Assembly: GCF_004348325.1 (NCBI RefSeq)
Contig: NZ_SMKF01000024.1
Coordinates: forward strand, 1-46,520
DNA: 46,520 bases
From: Micromonospora sp. KC213
GTDB lineage: Bacteria; Actinomycetota; Actinomycetes; Mycobacteriales; Micromonosporaceae
Direction of reading: 5' to 3'
Position numbers and translations under genes: made by a program. Below the pieces are notes generated by a model. It worked only from the letters and a program-made list of their open reading frames with translations. It made no database searches and had not been told where the DNA came from. Shown here one piece after another: positions 14,903 to 22,775 of the stretch (within the stretch, counting starts at the first letter, position 1; the number at the start of each line of letters is the position of its first letter).

Positions 14903-15610
14903 ATGAGTACGCACATCGGCGCGAAGCCGGGAGAGATCGCCGAGCGGGTCCTGATGCCGGGCGACCCGCTGCGGGCCAAGTGGATCGCGGAGACCTACCT
15001 CGAGGACGCCACGTGCTACTCGACGGTGCGGGGGATGCTGGGCTTCACCGGCCGGTGGAACGGCGTGCCGGTGTCGGTCCAGGGTTCCGGCATGGGCATG
15101 CCGTCGGCCTCCATCTACGCGCACGAGCTGATCAACGAGTACGGCGTGAAGACGCTGATCCGGGTCGGCTCCTGTGGCGCCCTCGCCGAGAATCTCCGGT
15201 TGCGTGACGTGGTCGCGGCGATCGGCTCGTCCACCGACTCGAACATGAACCGGGTACGGTTCGACGGCCTGGTCGACTACGCCCCGGTGGCCGACTTCGG
15301 GCTGCTGCGTACCTCGGTCGACGTGGCGCAGCGGCGGGGGATCACGATGCGGGTCGGTTCGGTCCTGGCGGCGGACGCCTTCTACACGGACCGGCCGGAT
15401 CTCTACGACACCCTCGCCGACTACGGCGTGCTGGCCGTCGAGATGGAGTCCGCGGCGCTCTACACGATCGCGGCCCGGTTCCGGGCGCGGGCGTTGACCA
15501 TCCTGACCGTCAGCGACCACATCAAGACCGGTGAGAAGACCACGTCGCAGGAGCGCGAGCAGACCTTCGGCCAGATGGTCGAGATCGCGCTGGACACGGT
15601 CATCGCCTGA
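14903..15610 (+). CDS. deoD: Purine-nucleoside phosphorylase, DeoD type
   Basis: This 235-aa protein matches the hexameric bacterial DeoD length. Visible motifs are [14 protein letters not shown], the phosphate and nucleoside-binding [30 protein letters not shown] and the catalytic-Asp loop TVSDHI. It splits purine ribo- and deoxyribonucleosides with phosphate in salvage. The ATG at 14903 follows a weak AGGA. It is divergent from tRNA-Ser(CGA) and followed at once by a strong terminator, so it is a single-gene unit. Confidence 0.95.
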   Translation: MSTHIGAKPGEIAERVLMPGDPLRAKWIAETYLEDATCYSTVRGMLGFTGRWNGVPVSVQGSGMGMPSASIYAHELINEYGVKTLIRVGSCGALAENLRLRDVVAAIGSSTDSNMNRVRFDGLVDYAPVADFGLLRTSVDVAQRRGITMRVGSVLAADAFYTDRPDLYDTLADYGVLAVEMESAALYTIAARFRARALTILTVSDHIKTGEKTTSQEREQTFGQMVEIALDTVIA

Positions 15611-15621
15611 ACGACCACCAC

Positions 15622-15655
15622 GCCGCCCCACCGTCGCATGGGACGGTGGGGCGGC
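15622..15655 (+). terminator. Strong stem-loop after deoD
   Basis: Arms GCCGCCCCACCGTC (15622-15635) and GACGGTGGGGCGGC (15642-15655) pair perfectly over 14 bp around a six-base loop, 12 bp past the deoD stop. Confidence 0.85.
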
Positions 15656-15660
15656 TGCGT

Positions 15661-15686
15661 TGTGGGGTGACGACGCTCACCCCACA
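15661..15686. repeat. Second perfect inverted repeat behind deoD
   Basis: TGTGGGGTGA (15661-15670) and TCACCCCACA (15677-15686) form a perfect 10-bp inverted repeat with a 6-base spacer, five bases after the deoD terminator and eight before the TetR operator. It may be a second terminator or a further regulator site for the TetR gene. Confidence 0.55.
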
Positions 15687-15693
15687 AAACTAT

Positions 15694-15705
15694 ACGACCG
15701 GTCGT
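15694..15705. promoter_or_regulatory. TetR-type operator ACGACCGGTCGT
   Basis: A perfect 12-bp palindrome, ACGACCGGTCGT, lies 23 bp upstream of the TetR start. The AT-rich stretch TTATTTATTAG that follows (15709-15719) probably holds the -10 element. The layout predicts autorepression of the TetR/thioesterase pair. Confidence 0.65.
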
Positions 15706-15727
15706 GCTTATTTATTAGCCTCTGCCC

Positions 15728-16366
15728 ATGACAGTCGACGGACGCCTCGCGCGGGGCGATCGGGCCCGCAGCGCCGCGCTGGACGCCGCCGTGGTGCTGG
15801 CCACCGAGGTGGGGCTGGACGGGCTCTCCCTGGCCCGCCTCGCCGACACCCTCGGCGTCAGCAAGTCCGGCCTCTTCGCGCACTGGCGGTCCAAGGAGGC
15901 ACTCCAGCTCGCCACCGTCGACCGGGCCGTCGAGCAGTGGCAGGAGCGGATCGTCGGACCGGGCCTGCACGCCCCGGCCGGCGTACGGCGGCTGTGGGCG
16001 CTGCACCAGGCCCGGATCGACTTCTACGCCGCCCACGTGCTTCCCGGCGGCTGCTTCTTCGCCAGCACGGACTTCGAGTACAACGCCCGCCCCGGCCCGG
16101 TCCGGGACCGGCTCGCCGAGGTCTTCGCCCGGTGGGCCACATTCCTCGAACGGCTCGTGCGGGAGGCTGTGGACGCCGCCGAACTTCCCGCCGACACCGA
16201 CGTGCCGCTGTTGGCCTACGAGATCGACGCGCTGGGGATCGCCGCCGCGATGCGCTCACGGCTGGTGGACCCGGATGCCGCCTACCGGCACGCCCGCCAG
16301 GGTCTGCTGAACCGTCTCCGGGCACTGTGCCCGGATCCCACCCTGCTACCGGAAGGTCTCTCGTGA
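15728..16366 (+). CDS. TetR-family regulator
   Basis: This 212-aa protein has the N-terminal TetR HTH at about residues 10-60 (RSAALDAAVVLATEVG, then LSLARLADTLGVSKSGLFAHWRSKEAL). The C-terminal region, with GGCFFAST and NARPGPVRDRL, is typical of a TetR subfamily near acyl-CoA or hydrolase genes. The stop overlaps the GTG of the thioesterase gene (GTGA), so the two are coupled, and the palindrome upstream suggests autoregulation. The ligand may be an acyl-CoA, given the partner; that is inference. Confidence 0.88.
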   Translation: MTVDGRLARGDRARSAALDAAVVLATEVGLDGLSLARLADTLGVSKSGLFAHWRSKEALQLATVDRAVEQWQERIVGPGLHAPAGVRRLWALHQARIDFYAAHVLPGGCFFASTDFEYNARPGPVRDRLAEVFARWATFLERLVREAVDAAELPADTDVPLLAYEIDALGIAAAMRSRLVDPDAAYRHARQGLLNRLRALCPDPTLLPEGLS

Positions 16367-16830
16367 CCCACACCGCCATCGACCCGCGCGCCGACTCGTT
16401 CGGTCACGTCGAGCACGTCACCGTGCACTTCGACGACCTCGACGCCGTCGGCATCCTGCACAACGCCCGGTACGCGGTGCTGCTGGAACGCGCGCTGACC
16501 CCGTACTGGGCCGCCCGAGGGATCTCCTTCCAGCGCGGATCGACCAGCGCCCCCGACGTGTTCCACGCGGTCCGCGAGTTCGCCATCACCTTCCGGGCCC
16601 CGATCACGGGGATCGGGCCGGTGGCGGTGCACTTCTGGCTCGACCACTTCGGCACCAGCAGTGCCGAGTACGGCTTCCAGTTCCGTTCGGCGGACGGCCG
16701 CACGGTGCACGCCGAGGGTCGGCGGGCGATCGTCCGGCTCGATCCGGCGACCCTGCGGCCCACCGCGTGGACCGACGCCGCCCGCGCGGTCGCCGCGACC
16801 CTGCTGCGTCCCGCCACGACCCCGGCCTGA
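16363..16830 (+). CDS. Hotdog-fold thioesterase (4HBT-like)
   Basis: This 155-aa protein begins with the 4-hydroxybenzoyl-CoA thioesterase-like pattern VTVHFDDLDAVGILHNARYAVLLERAL, in which the Asp-Asp and His-Asn-Ala-Arg-Tyr region forms the active site. An RAPITGIGPVAVHFW strand follows. It should hydrolyse an acyl-CoA or acyl-carrier thioester in the cytoplasm. The GTG at 16363 overlaps the TetR stop, so the regulator and enzyme form one operon. Confidence 0.85.
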   Translation: MTHTAIDPRADSFGHVEHVTVHFDDLDAVGILHNARYAVLLERALTPYWAARGISFQRGSTSAPDVFHAVREFAITFRAPITGIGPVAVHFWLDHFGTSSAEYGFQFRSADGRTVHAEGRRAIVRLDPATLRPTAWTDAARAVAATLLRPATTPA

Positions 16831-16889
16831 GCGTCGCCGATCGGTCGTCCCGGGCGGGAAGGCCGGCGCGGGAAGGCAGGCGCGCGCGG

Positions 16890-17573
16890 TCAGCGGAAGA
16901 AGGCGCGCAGGATGGCGGCGTTCTCGGCTTCCAGGATGCCGCCATGGACCTCCGGGCGGTGATTGAGCCGGCGGTCGCGCAGCACGTCCCAGAGCGAGCC
17001 GGCGGCGCCCGTCTTGGGCTCCCAGGCACCGAAGACCACCGTGGAAACCCGGGCCAGCACCAGGGCACCCGCGCACATCGTGCACGGTTCCAGGGTCACC
17101 ACCAGGGTGCAGCCGTCCAACCGCCACCGACCCAACCGCCCGGCGGCCCGGCGTAGCGCCAGCACCTCGGCGTGCGCGGTCGGGTCTCCGGTCAGCTCCC
17201 GCTCGTTGCGCCCGACGGCGATTTCGGTGCCGTCCGGGCCGTAGACCACCGCCCCCACCGGCACGTCGTCGGCGGGCGTGCCACCCGCCGACGGGGCGGC
17301 ATGCCCAGCGCCCGGCTCCGGGCCGGTGACCGCGATCTCCAGCGCCCGGCGCATCCACAGCTCGTGCCGCTGCCGGCGGCCCGCCCCGCCCGGCTCGGCC
17401 AGCCCCTCGTGGGCACCGGGGCCGACCCGGCGGACCGCGCCCGGGGTCGGCTGTCCGGGGCGTACGGTCTCCAGGGCCGGATCGGTGGCGTCGGCCGGCT
17501 CGGCGGCGCCGGCCAGCGGCGACCCGCCGCCGGGCAGCGCCGGCCCGTCCGAGGCGGACGACTCAGACCTCAC
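16890..17573 (-). CDS. tadA: tRNA-specific adenosine deaminase
   Basis: The C-terminal 155 residues are a complete TadA: DVPVGAVVYGPDG, the zinc and proton-shuttle motif HAE, and PCTMCAG with its two zinc cysteines, then VVFGAWEPKTGAAGS. It converts A34 to inosine in tRNA-Arg(ACG). I chose the GTG at 17573, because a GAGGA site lies six bases upstream and it overlaps the stop of the associated gene. This gives 227 aa with a 73-residue Pro/Ala/Gly-rich extension. The alternative ATG at 17354 gives the usual size but has no ribosome site. An insert of about 18 Gly/Pro/Ala residues also interrupts the first helix-strand junction. Confidence 0.88.
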   Translation of the reverse strand: MRSESSASDGPALPGGGSPLAGAAEPADATDPALETVRPGQPTPGAVRRVGPGAHEGLAEPGGAGRRQRHELWMRRALEIAVTGPEPGAGHAAPSAGGTPADDVPVGAVVYGPDGTEIAVGRNERELTGDPTAHAEVLALRRAAGRLGRWRLDGCTLVVTLEPCTMCAGALVLARVSTVVFGAWEPKTGAAGSLWDVLRDRRLNHRPEVHGGILEAENAAILRAFFR

Positions 17574-18090
17574 GCAGTTCCTCGACCGCGTCGACGCAGC
17601 CCAGCACCAGGCACACCTCGGCGGTGACGTCGGCCGGGAGCATCCCCTCGTGGGCGCAGAGCCGTAGCAGCTTCTGGGCGGGGATGCCCAGGTCGGCGAG
17701 GATGTCGGCGTCACCGACCGGATCGGCTTCCGGGTCCACCGCGGGCTGTTCGCTCTCCTCGCCGCCGCCGGCGGCCGGCCGGGGCTCGTCGACCTCCTCC
17801 AGGCCGGTGACCGAGGTCTTGAGGTCACCGACGAGCAGCGCGCCCAGCCGGGACTCCTCGGCGTACGCGGAGTCGGAGCCGAAGATCCGCAGGTCCTCGC
17901 CCTCGTCGAGGCGCAGAATCACCAGATACGTGTCGTCGGCCTCGACGAAGAGCAGGGAGAGGTCGGCGTCCGGCTCGACGTCGCGCAGCCGCTCGGCGAC
18001 CTCGTCGACGTCCGTGGCACCCCGTAGGTTGACCTCGGAGGCGGTCCAGCCGCCGTCGACGCGCACCACGGCGGCAGCGAAGTACGACAC
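17563..18090 (-). CDS. tRNA adenosine deaminase-associated protein
   Basis: This 175-aa acidic protein is the actinobacterial family regularly found just upstream of tadA. It starts MSYFAAAVVRVDGGWTASEV and has LFVEADDTYLVILRLDEGEDLRIFGSD in the middle. A Pro/Glu-rich linker leads to a helical end, ILADLGIPAQKLLRLCAHEGMLPADV. The function is unproven, probably linked to TadA. The GTG at 18090 is the start, and its stop overlaps the tadA start by 11 bases. Confidence 0.88.
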   Translation of the reverse strand: MSYFAAAVVRVDGGWTASEVNLRGATDVDEVAERLRDVEPDADLSLLFVEADDTYLVILRLDEGEDLRIFGSDSAYAEESRLGALLVGDLKTSVTGLEEVDEPRPAAGGGEESEQPAVDPEADPVGDADILADLGIPAQKLLRLCAHEGMLPADVTAEVCLVLGCVDAVEELREV

Positions 18091-18138
18091 GGTTCCCCCA
18101 ATGACCTCGGCACAGCTCGCCGACTCGTTACGCGTGCA

Positions 18139-18174
18139 CGTTAACCGGTCGGGTCGGCAGGCGACCGGTCAACG
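18139..18174 (-). terminator. Stem-loop between the small ORF and the tadA operon
   Basis: A 13-bp stem with one mismatch (18139-18151 against 18162-18174, core ACCGGTCG/CGACCGGT) encloses a 10-base loop. On the minus strand it lies after the 55-aa ORF and before the tadA-associated gene, so it would separate the two units. Confidence 0.5.
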
Positions 18175-18208
18175 CCCCGAAGGGCCGGCCATTCCTGCGA
18201 AAGTCGGC

Positions 18209-18376
18209 TCAGCCGGCGACGCGGCGCCGGGTGGCAATCAGCTGCCGCAGCCGTTCTGTCCGCTCCCGCTGCGGCCGCTCCCGCTGTCGTACCGCGCGGG
18301 CTCCCGCCAACTCGGCGAGAATCTGCAGGCGGCGACGGCTACGCTCAGGGTCGAGCCGCGGGGTGGTCCAGGCCAT
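18209..18376 (-). CDS. Small basic protein, 55 aa, unknown
   Basis: An ATG at 18376 opens a 55-codon frame that begins MAWTTPRLDPERSRRRLQIL and ends with an Arg-rich helix (TERLRQLIATRRRVAG). The sequence is highly charged, contains 17 Arg, and should be a single long helix. Its stop is followed by the hairpin at 18139-18174, and it fills an otherwise empty 360-bp gap. No ribosome site is evident, so this is a modest call. Confidence 0.4.
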   Translation of the reverse strand: MAWTTPRLDPERSRRRLQILAELAGARAVRQRERPQRERTERLRQLIATRRRVAG

Positions 18377-18449
18377 ACCGGAAAGCGTCCCCAGTCACAG
18401 CCGGTACGTCAAGATGGTGTTCGAAACGCGGTTGATCACCTACTGTCCG

Positions 18450-18845
18450 TCACCACAGCGGCCAGTCGGAACTGGTGGCCCAGCGCGTGACGACGACCGC
18501 GAACGCGATGCTCCAGCCACCCGCGGTGACGATCGCCACGCCGGTGGCCACGCCCCGGTCGCCGTACCGGGCCAGCACCAGCGCGGCGGCCCAGCCGAGC
18601 CCGCCGGCGACCACCGTCCACCACGCGTACCCGGGCACGTCCCGACCGAGCAGGCCGAAGAGCAGCAGCCAGGCGGCGGTGAGAGCGGCACCGGCGGCGA
18701 CCCCGCCGCCGGTCACCGGGTGCAGTTCACGCCAGATCGGCCGGCGCGGCGGCCCGGAGGGAAACAGCCCCGAGGGGGTACGGGCCAGGAACCGGCCGGC
18801 CGCCGGCTCGACCGGGTACGCGGGCTGACCGTCGTCCACCGTCAC
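18450..18845 (-). CDS. Small membrane protein of unknown function
   Basis: This 131-aa protein has a Pro/Arg-rich cytoplasmic N-terminus, then about three transmembrane helices (GVAAGAALTAAWLLLFGLLG, then AWWTVVAGGLGWAAALVLA, then VATGVAIVTAGGWSIAFAVV). The GTG at 18845 is preceded by GGGAG. A longer frame to 18929 would run into the divergent M23 gene, so I rejected it. I do not recognise the family. Confidence 0.6.
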   Translation of the reverse strand: MTVDDGQPAYPVEPAAGRFLARTPSGLFPSGPPRRPIWRELHPVTGGGVAAGAALTAAWLLLFGLLGRDVPGYAWWTVVAGGLGWAAALVLARYGDRGVATGVAIVTAGGWSIAFAVVVTRWATSSDWPLW

Positions 18846-18916
18846 TGCTCCCGTCCGCGGGCCCCGGATCAGTCTCGGGGCACCGTCCCACGGTAGCGGT
18901 CTGTCAGGATGACCGG

Positions 18917-19660
18917 ATGTCGTCGCCACCGTCCGGCCCTCGTCGCGTGCGTCCGGCGTACCCGGTCCTGCTGCTGCTCGCCTTGGCGCTGCTCGCCGGT
19001 TGCGCGAGTGAGCGACCGGTCCCGCCGCCGGGCGCGGTGTGGGACGCGCCGAGTGTGACGACGACGGCCGGGCAGCCGGTCCCGTCGGCGACGCGCCCGG
19101 CGGTGGGGTCCGCCTCGCCCGCGCCGGCCCGGGAGCCGGCGCGGCGGGTCTTCCCGGTACGGGCGGCGAAGGTGGCCTACCACCCGACCCACGCGACGTA
19201 CCCGGGCACGGACATCTTCGCCGACTGCGGGGAGCCGGTGGTGGCGGTGACCGACGGGACGATCCTGGAGGTGAGCCGGGCCGACCGGTTCGACCGGCGA
19301 GGGCCGCGCGGGCCGCACAACGGCGGCCTGTCGGTCTCGCTGCTCGGCGACGACGGGGTGCGCTACTACGGTTCGCACCTGAGCGCGATCAGCGGGGGTG
19401 TGGACGCGGGGGCGCGGGTGCGGGCCGGTCAGCAGCTCGGCACGGTGGGTAGGACCGGCAACGCGAACAACATCTGCCACCTGCACTTCGGCCTGTCGCC
19501 GAAGTGCACCGGCCACGACGACTGGTGGATCCGGCGCGGCGTGGTCTGGCCGGCGAAGTACCTGGACTCGTGGCGCGCGGGTGGCAACCGGTCGCCGGTG
19601 GCCGAGGTGACCGCCTGGGAGCGCGAACATGGCTGCCCGGGGGCACCGGGTATCAACTGA
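18917..19660 (+). CDS. M23-family peptidase lipoprotein
   Basis: This 247-aa protein starts with a lipoprotein signal (LLLLALALLAGC, lipid cysteine at about residue 28), then a Pro/Ala-rich spacer. An M23/LytM-like domain follows from about residue 78. The first zinc region appears as THATYPGTDIF, and the closing HLHF motif follows NANNICHLHFGL. The usual first His-x3-Asp is partly altered, so the enzyme may be active or only peptidoglycan-binding. It is anchored outside the membrane, where it would cut or bind wall peptides. Confidence 0.8.
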   Translation: MSSPPSGPRRVRPAYPVLLLLALALLAGCASERPVPPPGAVWDAPSVTTTAGQPVPSATRPAVGSASPAPAREPARRVFPVRAAKVAYHPTHATYPGTDIFADCGEPVVAVTDGTILEVSRADRFDRRGPRGPHNGGLSVSLLGDDGVRYYGSHLSAISGGVDAGARVRAGQQLGTVGRTGNANNICHLHFGLSPKCTGHDDWWIRRGVVWPAKYLDSWRAGGNRSPVAEVTAWEREHGCPGAPGIN

Positions 19661-19698
19661 GGGCGGGGCGCGGCGGATCGCGCCATCTGCCCGACGCA

Positions 19699-19727
19699 TT
19701 GACGGAAGTCGCAGGCTGGATTAACGT
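19699..19727 (+). promoter_or_regulatory. Promoter of the GH81 glucanase gene
   Basis: TTGACG (19699-19704) and TAACGT (19722-19727) are spaced 17 bp apart, close to consensus for a housekeeping sigma factor. Transcription would begin near 19734, just before the operator, about 90 bases upstream of the ATG. Confidence 0.65.
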
Positions 19728-19736
19728 CCGCGTCAC

Positions 19737-19750
19737 AGAGAGCGCTCTCT
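19737..19750. promoter_or_regulatory. LacI-type operator AGAGAGCGCTCTCT
   Basis: This perfect 14-bp palindrome with the central GAGCGCTC resembles actinobacterial CebR/CelR operators, which end in GAGCGCTC-type cores and control polysaccharide hydrolases. It covers the predicted start of transcription, so bound repressor would block the glucanase gene until an oligosaccharide inducer appears. The regulator gene is not in the window. Confidence 0.7.
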
Positions 19751-19823
19751 CAGCTAACAAACATCCTCATACACCGACGAAACAATGCCAACCGTCCCGT
19801 CGGTTCCGTGTGCTGGAGGCACC

Positions 19824-22700
19824 ATGACACCTCCCGTCCCACACCGCCGGGCCCTCTGGGCCCTCGCCACCACCACCGCCCTCGCCATCCTCACCGGCGG
19901 CCTCACTGCCACCGCCACCACCGCCGAAGCCGCCGCCGTCGGCGCGGGCAGCTACACCACCGACCGGGTCGGGCCGCTGCCGGCCGGCTGCGGCGACCTG
20001 TCCACCAACCCGCGACGGTTCGCCACCGCCCACGCCCCGGCCGGGCCGATCCCCACCAACGACTGGTGGTCGTCGCTGCTGTGGAAGAAGACCAACTGCG
20101 CGTACAGCGAGCCGCTGCACGCGCACCCGCTGTCATACCGGACCTTCGGCGACGGGCTCGGCTTCTCGGCCACCTCTACCCCCACCGTCACCGGCACCGC
20201 CACCGGCGGCGGCGAGTACCGGTACGCGTACGCCGAGGACTTCCGCGTCGGGGTGGCCGGGCTCGGCGCCCCCGTCGTCGAGGTCGACGACTGGACCGAC
20301 TGGACGGTCAGCCCGTACTGGAGCGACGGCACCCGCACCATGCGCGCCACCATCGGACACGGCCTGCCGTTCACCTACTTCCAGACCAGCGGCGGGCAGG
20401 CCACCATCAACCCGACCGCCGGCACCCCCACGATCTGGTCACAGAGCGGACCCACCATCGGGTTCCGCGTCAACGGCCACGACTACGTCGCCTACGCCCC
20501 GACCGGCGCCACCTGGACCGTCACGGGGGGACGGATCACCTCCACCCTGGCCGGCAAGGGCTACTTCTCGATCGCCCTACTGCCCACCACGGCGAACACA
20601 GACACGCGGGCCACCCTGGCCACCAGCTACGGCCGGTACGCCCACGCCCACGTCACCGGCACCCGGGTCTCCTACTCGTACGATCAGGCCCGCAGCCGGG
20701 TCACCACGACGTACTCCCTCACCACCACCCGCAAGGAGGGTGCCGCCGCGCAGACCGTGGTGGGCCTCTACCCGCACCAGTGGAAGGCGCTGACCGGGGC
20801 CACCCCGCTCGGACAGAGCTACCCGTCGCCGCGGGGCCGGATGAAGATCCTCACCGGCGTGACCGAGTTCCGTACCTCGATGGCGTTCCACGGGGTGCTG
20901 CCGGAGCTGCCCGCCGTCGGCACCGGCACCGGGGCCGACCTGGCCCGGCTCCGGGAACAGCTCGCGACCGTGCGGGGCAACCCGATGGACGCCCGCGGCG
21001 CCGACACCTACTGGACCGGCAAGGGCCTCGGCCGGGCCGCCCGGATCGCCGAGATCGCCGACCTGGTCGGTGACACGCAGACCCGTACCGCCGCGCTGAA
21101 CGCGATCCGCGGCACCCTCAGCGACTGGTTCACCGCGACACCGGGCAAGACCTCCCGGGTCTTCTACTACGACCGCGACTGGGGAACCCTGATCGGCTAC
21201 CCGGCCTCGTACGGCTCCGACCAGGAGCTCAACGACCACCACTTCCACTACGGATACTTCATCGCGGCCGCCGCCACCCTGGCCAAGTTCGACCCCGCCT
21301 GGGCGTCCCCCGCCCAGTACGGCGGCATGGTCGACCTGTTGATCCGGGACGCCAACAACTACCGCCGCACCGACGCCCGCTTTCCCTACCTGCGCGACTT
21401 CGACATCTACGCCGGGCACGACTGGGCCTCCGGGCACGGCTCGTTCCACGCCGGCAACAACCAGGAATCCTCGTCGGAGGGGATGAACTTCGCCAGCGCC
21501 CTGATCCAGTGGGGACAGGCGACCGGTGACACCGCCGTACGCGACGCCGGCGTCTTCCTGTACACCACCCAGGCGGCGGCGATCCGGGAGTACTGGTTCG
21601 ACGCCGACGACGAGAACTTCCCGGCGACGTTCGGACACGCCACGGTCGGCATGGTCTGGGGCGACGGCGCCGCGTACGCCACCTGGTTCAGCGCCGAGCC
21701 GGAGATGATCCAGGGCATCAACATGCTCCCCGTCACCGGCGGACACCTGTACCTGGGCCACGACCCGGCGTACAACCGGACCAACCACGCCGAGCTGGTG
21801 CGCAACAACGGCGGCCCGCCAACCGTCTGGCAGGACATCCACTGGCAGTTCCTGGCCCTCGGCGACCCGGACGCGGCACTGGCCGACCTGCGCGCCAATC
21901 CCGGATACACCCCGGAGGAGGGCGAGAGCCGGGCCCACACGTGGCACTGGATCCGCAACCTGGCCGCGCTGGGCCAGGTCGACACCCGCGTCACCGCCGA
22001 CCACCCACTGGCGGCGGTCTTCACCCGCGACGGCGCCCGCACCTACGTGGCGAGCAACATCACCGCCGCGCCGCTGACGGTCACCTTCTCCGACGGCACC
22101 CGCCTGACGGTCGCCGCCGGTATCACGGCCACCACCGGGGCTCACACCTGGAGCGGCGGCGGTGCCAACGGTGGCGTCGCCCCGAGCCCGACCAGCCCGT
22201 CGCCGACCCCGACCGGCAGCACCCCGCCGAGCGCCTCGCCCACGCGCCACCTGCTGCCCGGCGGCGGGCTGGGGGCGGCCGGCATCCGGTCGACCGCCAC
22301 GGTGGCCGGCACCGGCGGCGCCAACCACGACGGCACGCCCCACAACCCGCTGGTCTTCACCTCGACCGGGCTGACCATGGCGTACACCGGTGGGCAGACC
22401 GCGTTCGACCTGTTCCTGGACGCCGGCCCGGCGGTGGGCAACGGGGTGCAGGCCCGCATCTCCTACGACCTGACCGGCGACGGCACCGTCGACCGGGTGG
22501 AGACGTACCGTTACTTCGCCACCGACCCGCTGCCCGGCTACGAGCACTACACCCAGAGCGCCGGCCTGCTCAGCTCCACCGGCTCGCCGGGCAACCTGTC
22601 GAACGGCACGGTCAAGCTAGAGGTCTGGTCCGCCATCGGCGCCAACCCGACCACCCTGGGCATCGGCGACCAGTCGCTCGTGCGGCTCCCGTACGCCTGA
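19824..22700 (+). CDS. Secreted endo-beta-1,3-glucanase, GH81, with C-terminal binding domain
   Basis: This 958-aa protein begins with a signal peptide (basic PHRRALW, hydrophobic ALATTTALAILTGG, AEA cleavage). The GH81 domain covers about residues 40-770: PTNDWWSSLLW near the start, DHHFHYGYFIAA near 470 and the catalytic Glu region NNQESSSEGMN near 545. A Pro/Ser/Thr linker (about 780-805) leads to a 150-residue beta-rich domain ending YRYFATDPLPGYEHY and GIGDQSLVRLPYA, probably a beta-glucan-binding module. The enzyme would degrade fungal or callose-type beta-1,3-glucan outside the cell. The ATG has a GGAGG site at 19815-19819. Promoter and operator are clear, and a 14-bp hairpin ends the unit. 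Confidence 0.92.
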   Translation: MTPPVPHRRALWALATTTALAILTGGLTATATTAEAAAVGAGSYTTDRVGPLPAGCGDLSTNPRRFATAHAPAGPIPTNDWWSSLLWKKTNCAYSEPLHAHPLSYRTFGDGLGFSATSTPTVTGTATGGGEYRYAYAEDFRVGVAGLGAPVVEVDDWTDWTVSPYWSDGTRTMRATIGHGLPFTYFQTSGGQATINPTAGTPTIWSQSGPTIGFRVNGHDYVAYAPTGATWTVTGGRITSTLAGKGYFSIALLPTTANTDTRATLATSYGRYAHAHVTGTRVSYSYDQARSRVTTTYSLTTTRKEGAAAQTVVGLYPHQWKALTGATPLGQSYPSPRGRMKILTGVTEFRTSMAFHGVLPELPAVGTGTGADLARLREQLATVRGNPMDARGADTYWTGKGLGRAARIAEIADLVGDTQTRTAALNAIRGTLSDWFTATPGKTSRVFYYDRDWGTLIGYPASYGSDQELNDHHFHYGYFIAAAATLAKFDPAWASPAQYGGMVDLLIRDANNYRRTDARFPYLRDFDIYAGHDWASGHGSFHAGNNQESSSEGMNFASALIQWGQATGDTAVRDAGVFLYTTQAAAIREYWFDADDENFPATFGHATVGMVWGDGAAYATWFSAEPEMIQGINMLPVTGGHLYLGHDPAYNRTNHAELVRNNGGPPTVWQDIHWQFLALGDPDAALADLRANPGYTPEEGESRAHTWHWIRNLAALGQVDTRVTADHPLAAVFTRDGARTYVASNITAAPLTVTFSDGTRLTVAAGITATTGAHTWSGGGANGGVAPSPTSPSPTPTGSTPPSASPTRHLLPGGGLGAAGIRSTATVAGTGGANHDGTPHNPLVFTSTGLTMAYTGGQTAFDLFLDAGPAVGNGVQARISYDLTGDGTVDRVETYRYFATDPLPGYEHYTQSAGLLSSTGSPGNLSNGTVKLEVWSAIGANPTTLGIGDQSLVRLPYA

Positions 22701-22723
22701 TCCCGGACGCGCCATGACCGGCT

Positions 22724-22756
22724 CGCGCCGCCGGCCGCACCCCGGCCGGCGGCGCG
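22724..22756 (+). terminator. Terminator of the GH81 gene
   Basis: Arms CGCGCCGCCGGCCG (22724-22737) and CGGCCGGCGGCGCG (22743-22756) pair perfectly over 14 bp with a five-base loop, 24 bp after the glucanase stop. It may also shape the 5' region of the PHP gene, which starts 20 bp later. Confidence 0.8.
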
Positions 22757-22775
22757 GGCGCGTAGGTTGCAGGTC

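Noticed and set aside
20577..22547. 656-aa minus-strand frame opposite the GH81 gene
   Set aside because: Gly/Arg/Val-rich shadow frame caused by codon bias; the plus strand carries clear GH81 motifs, a promoter and a terminator.
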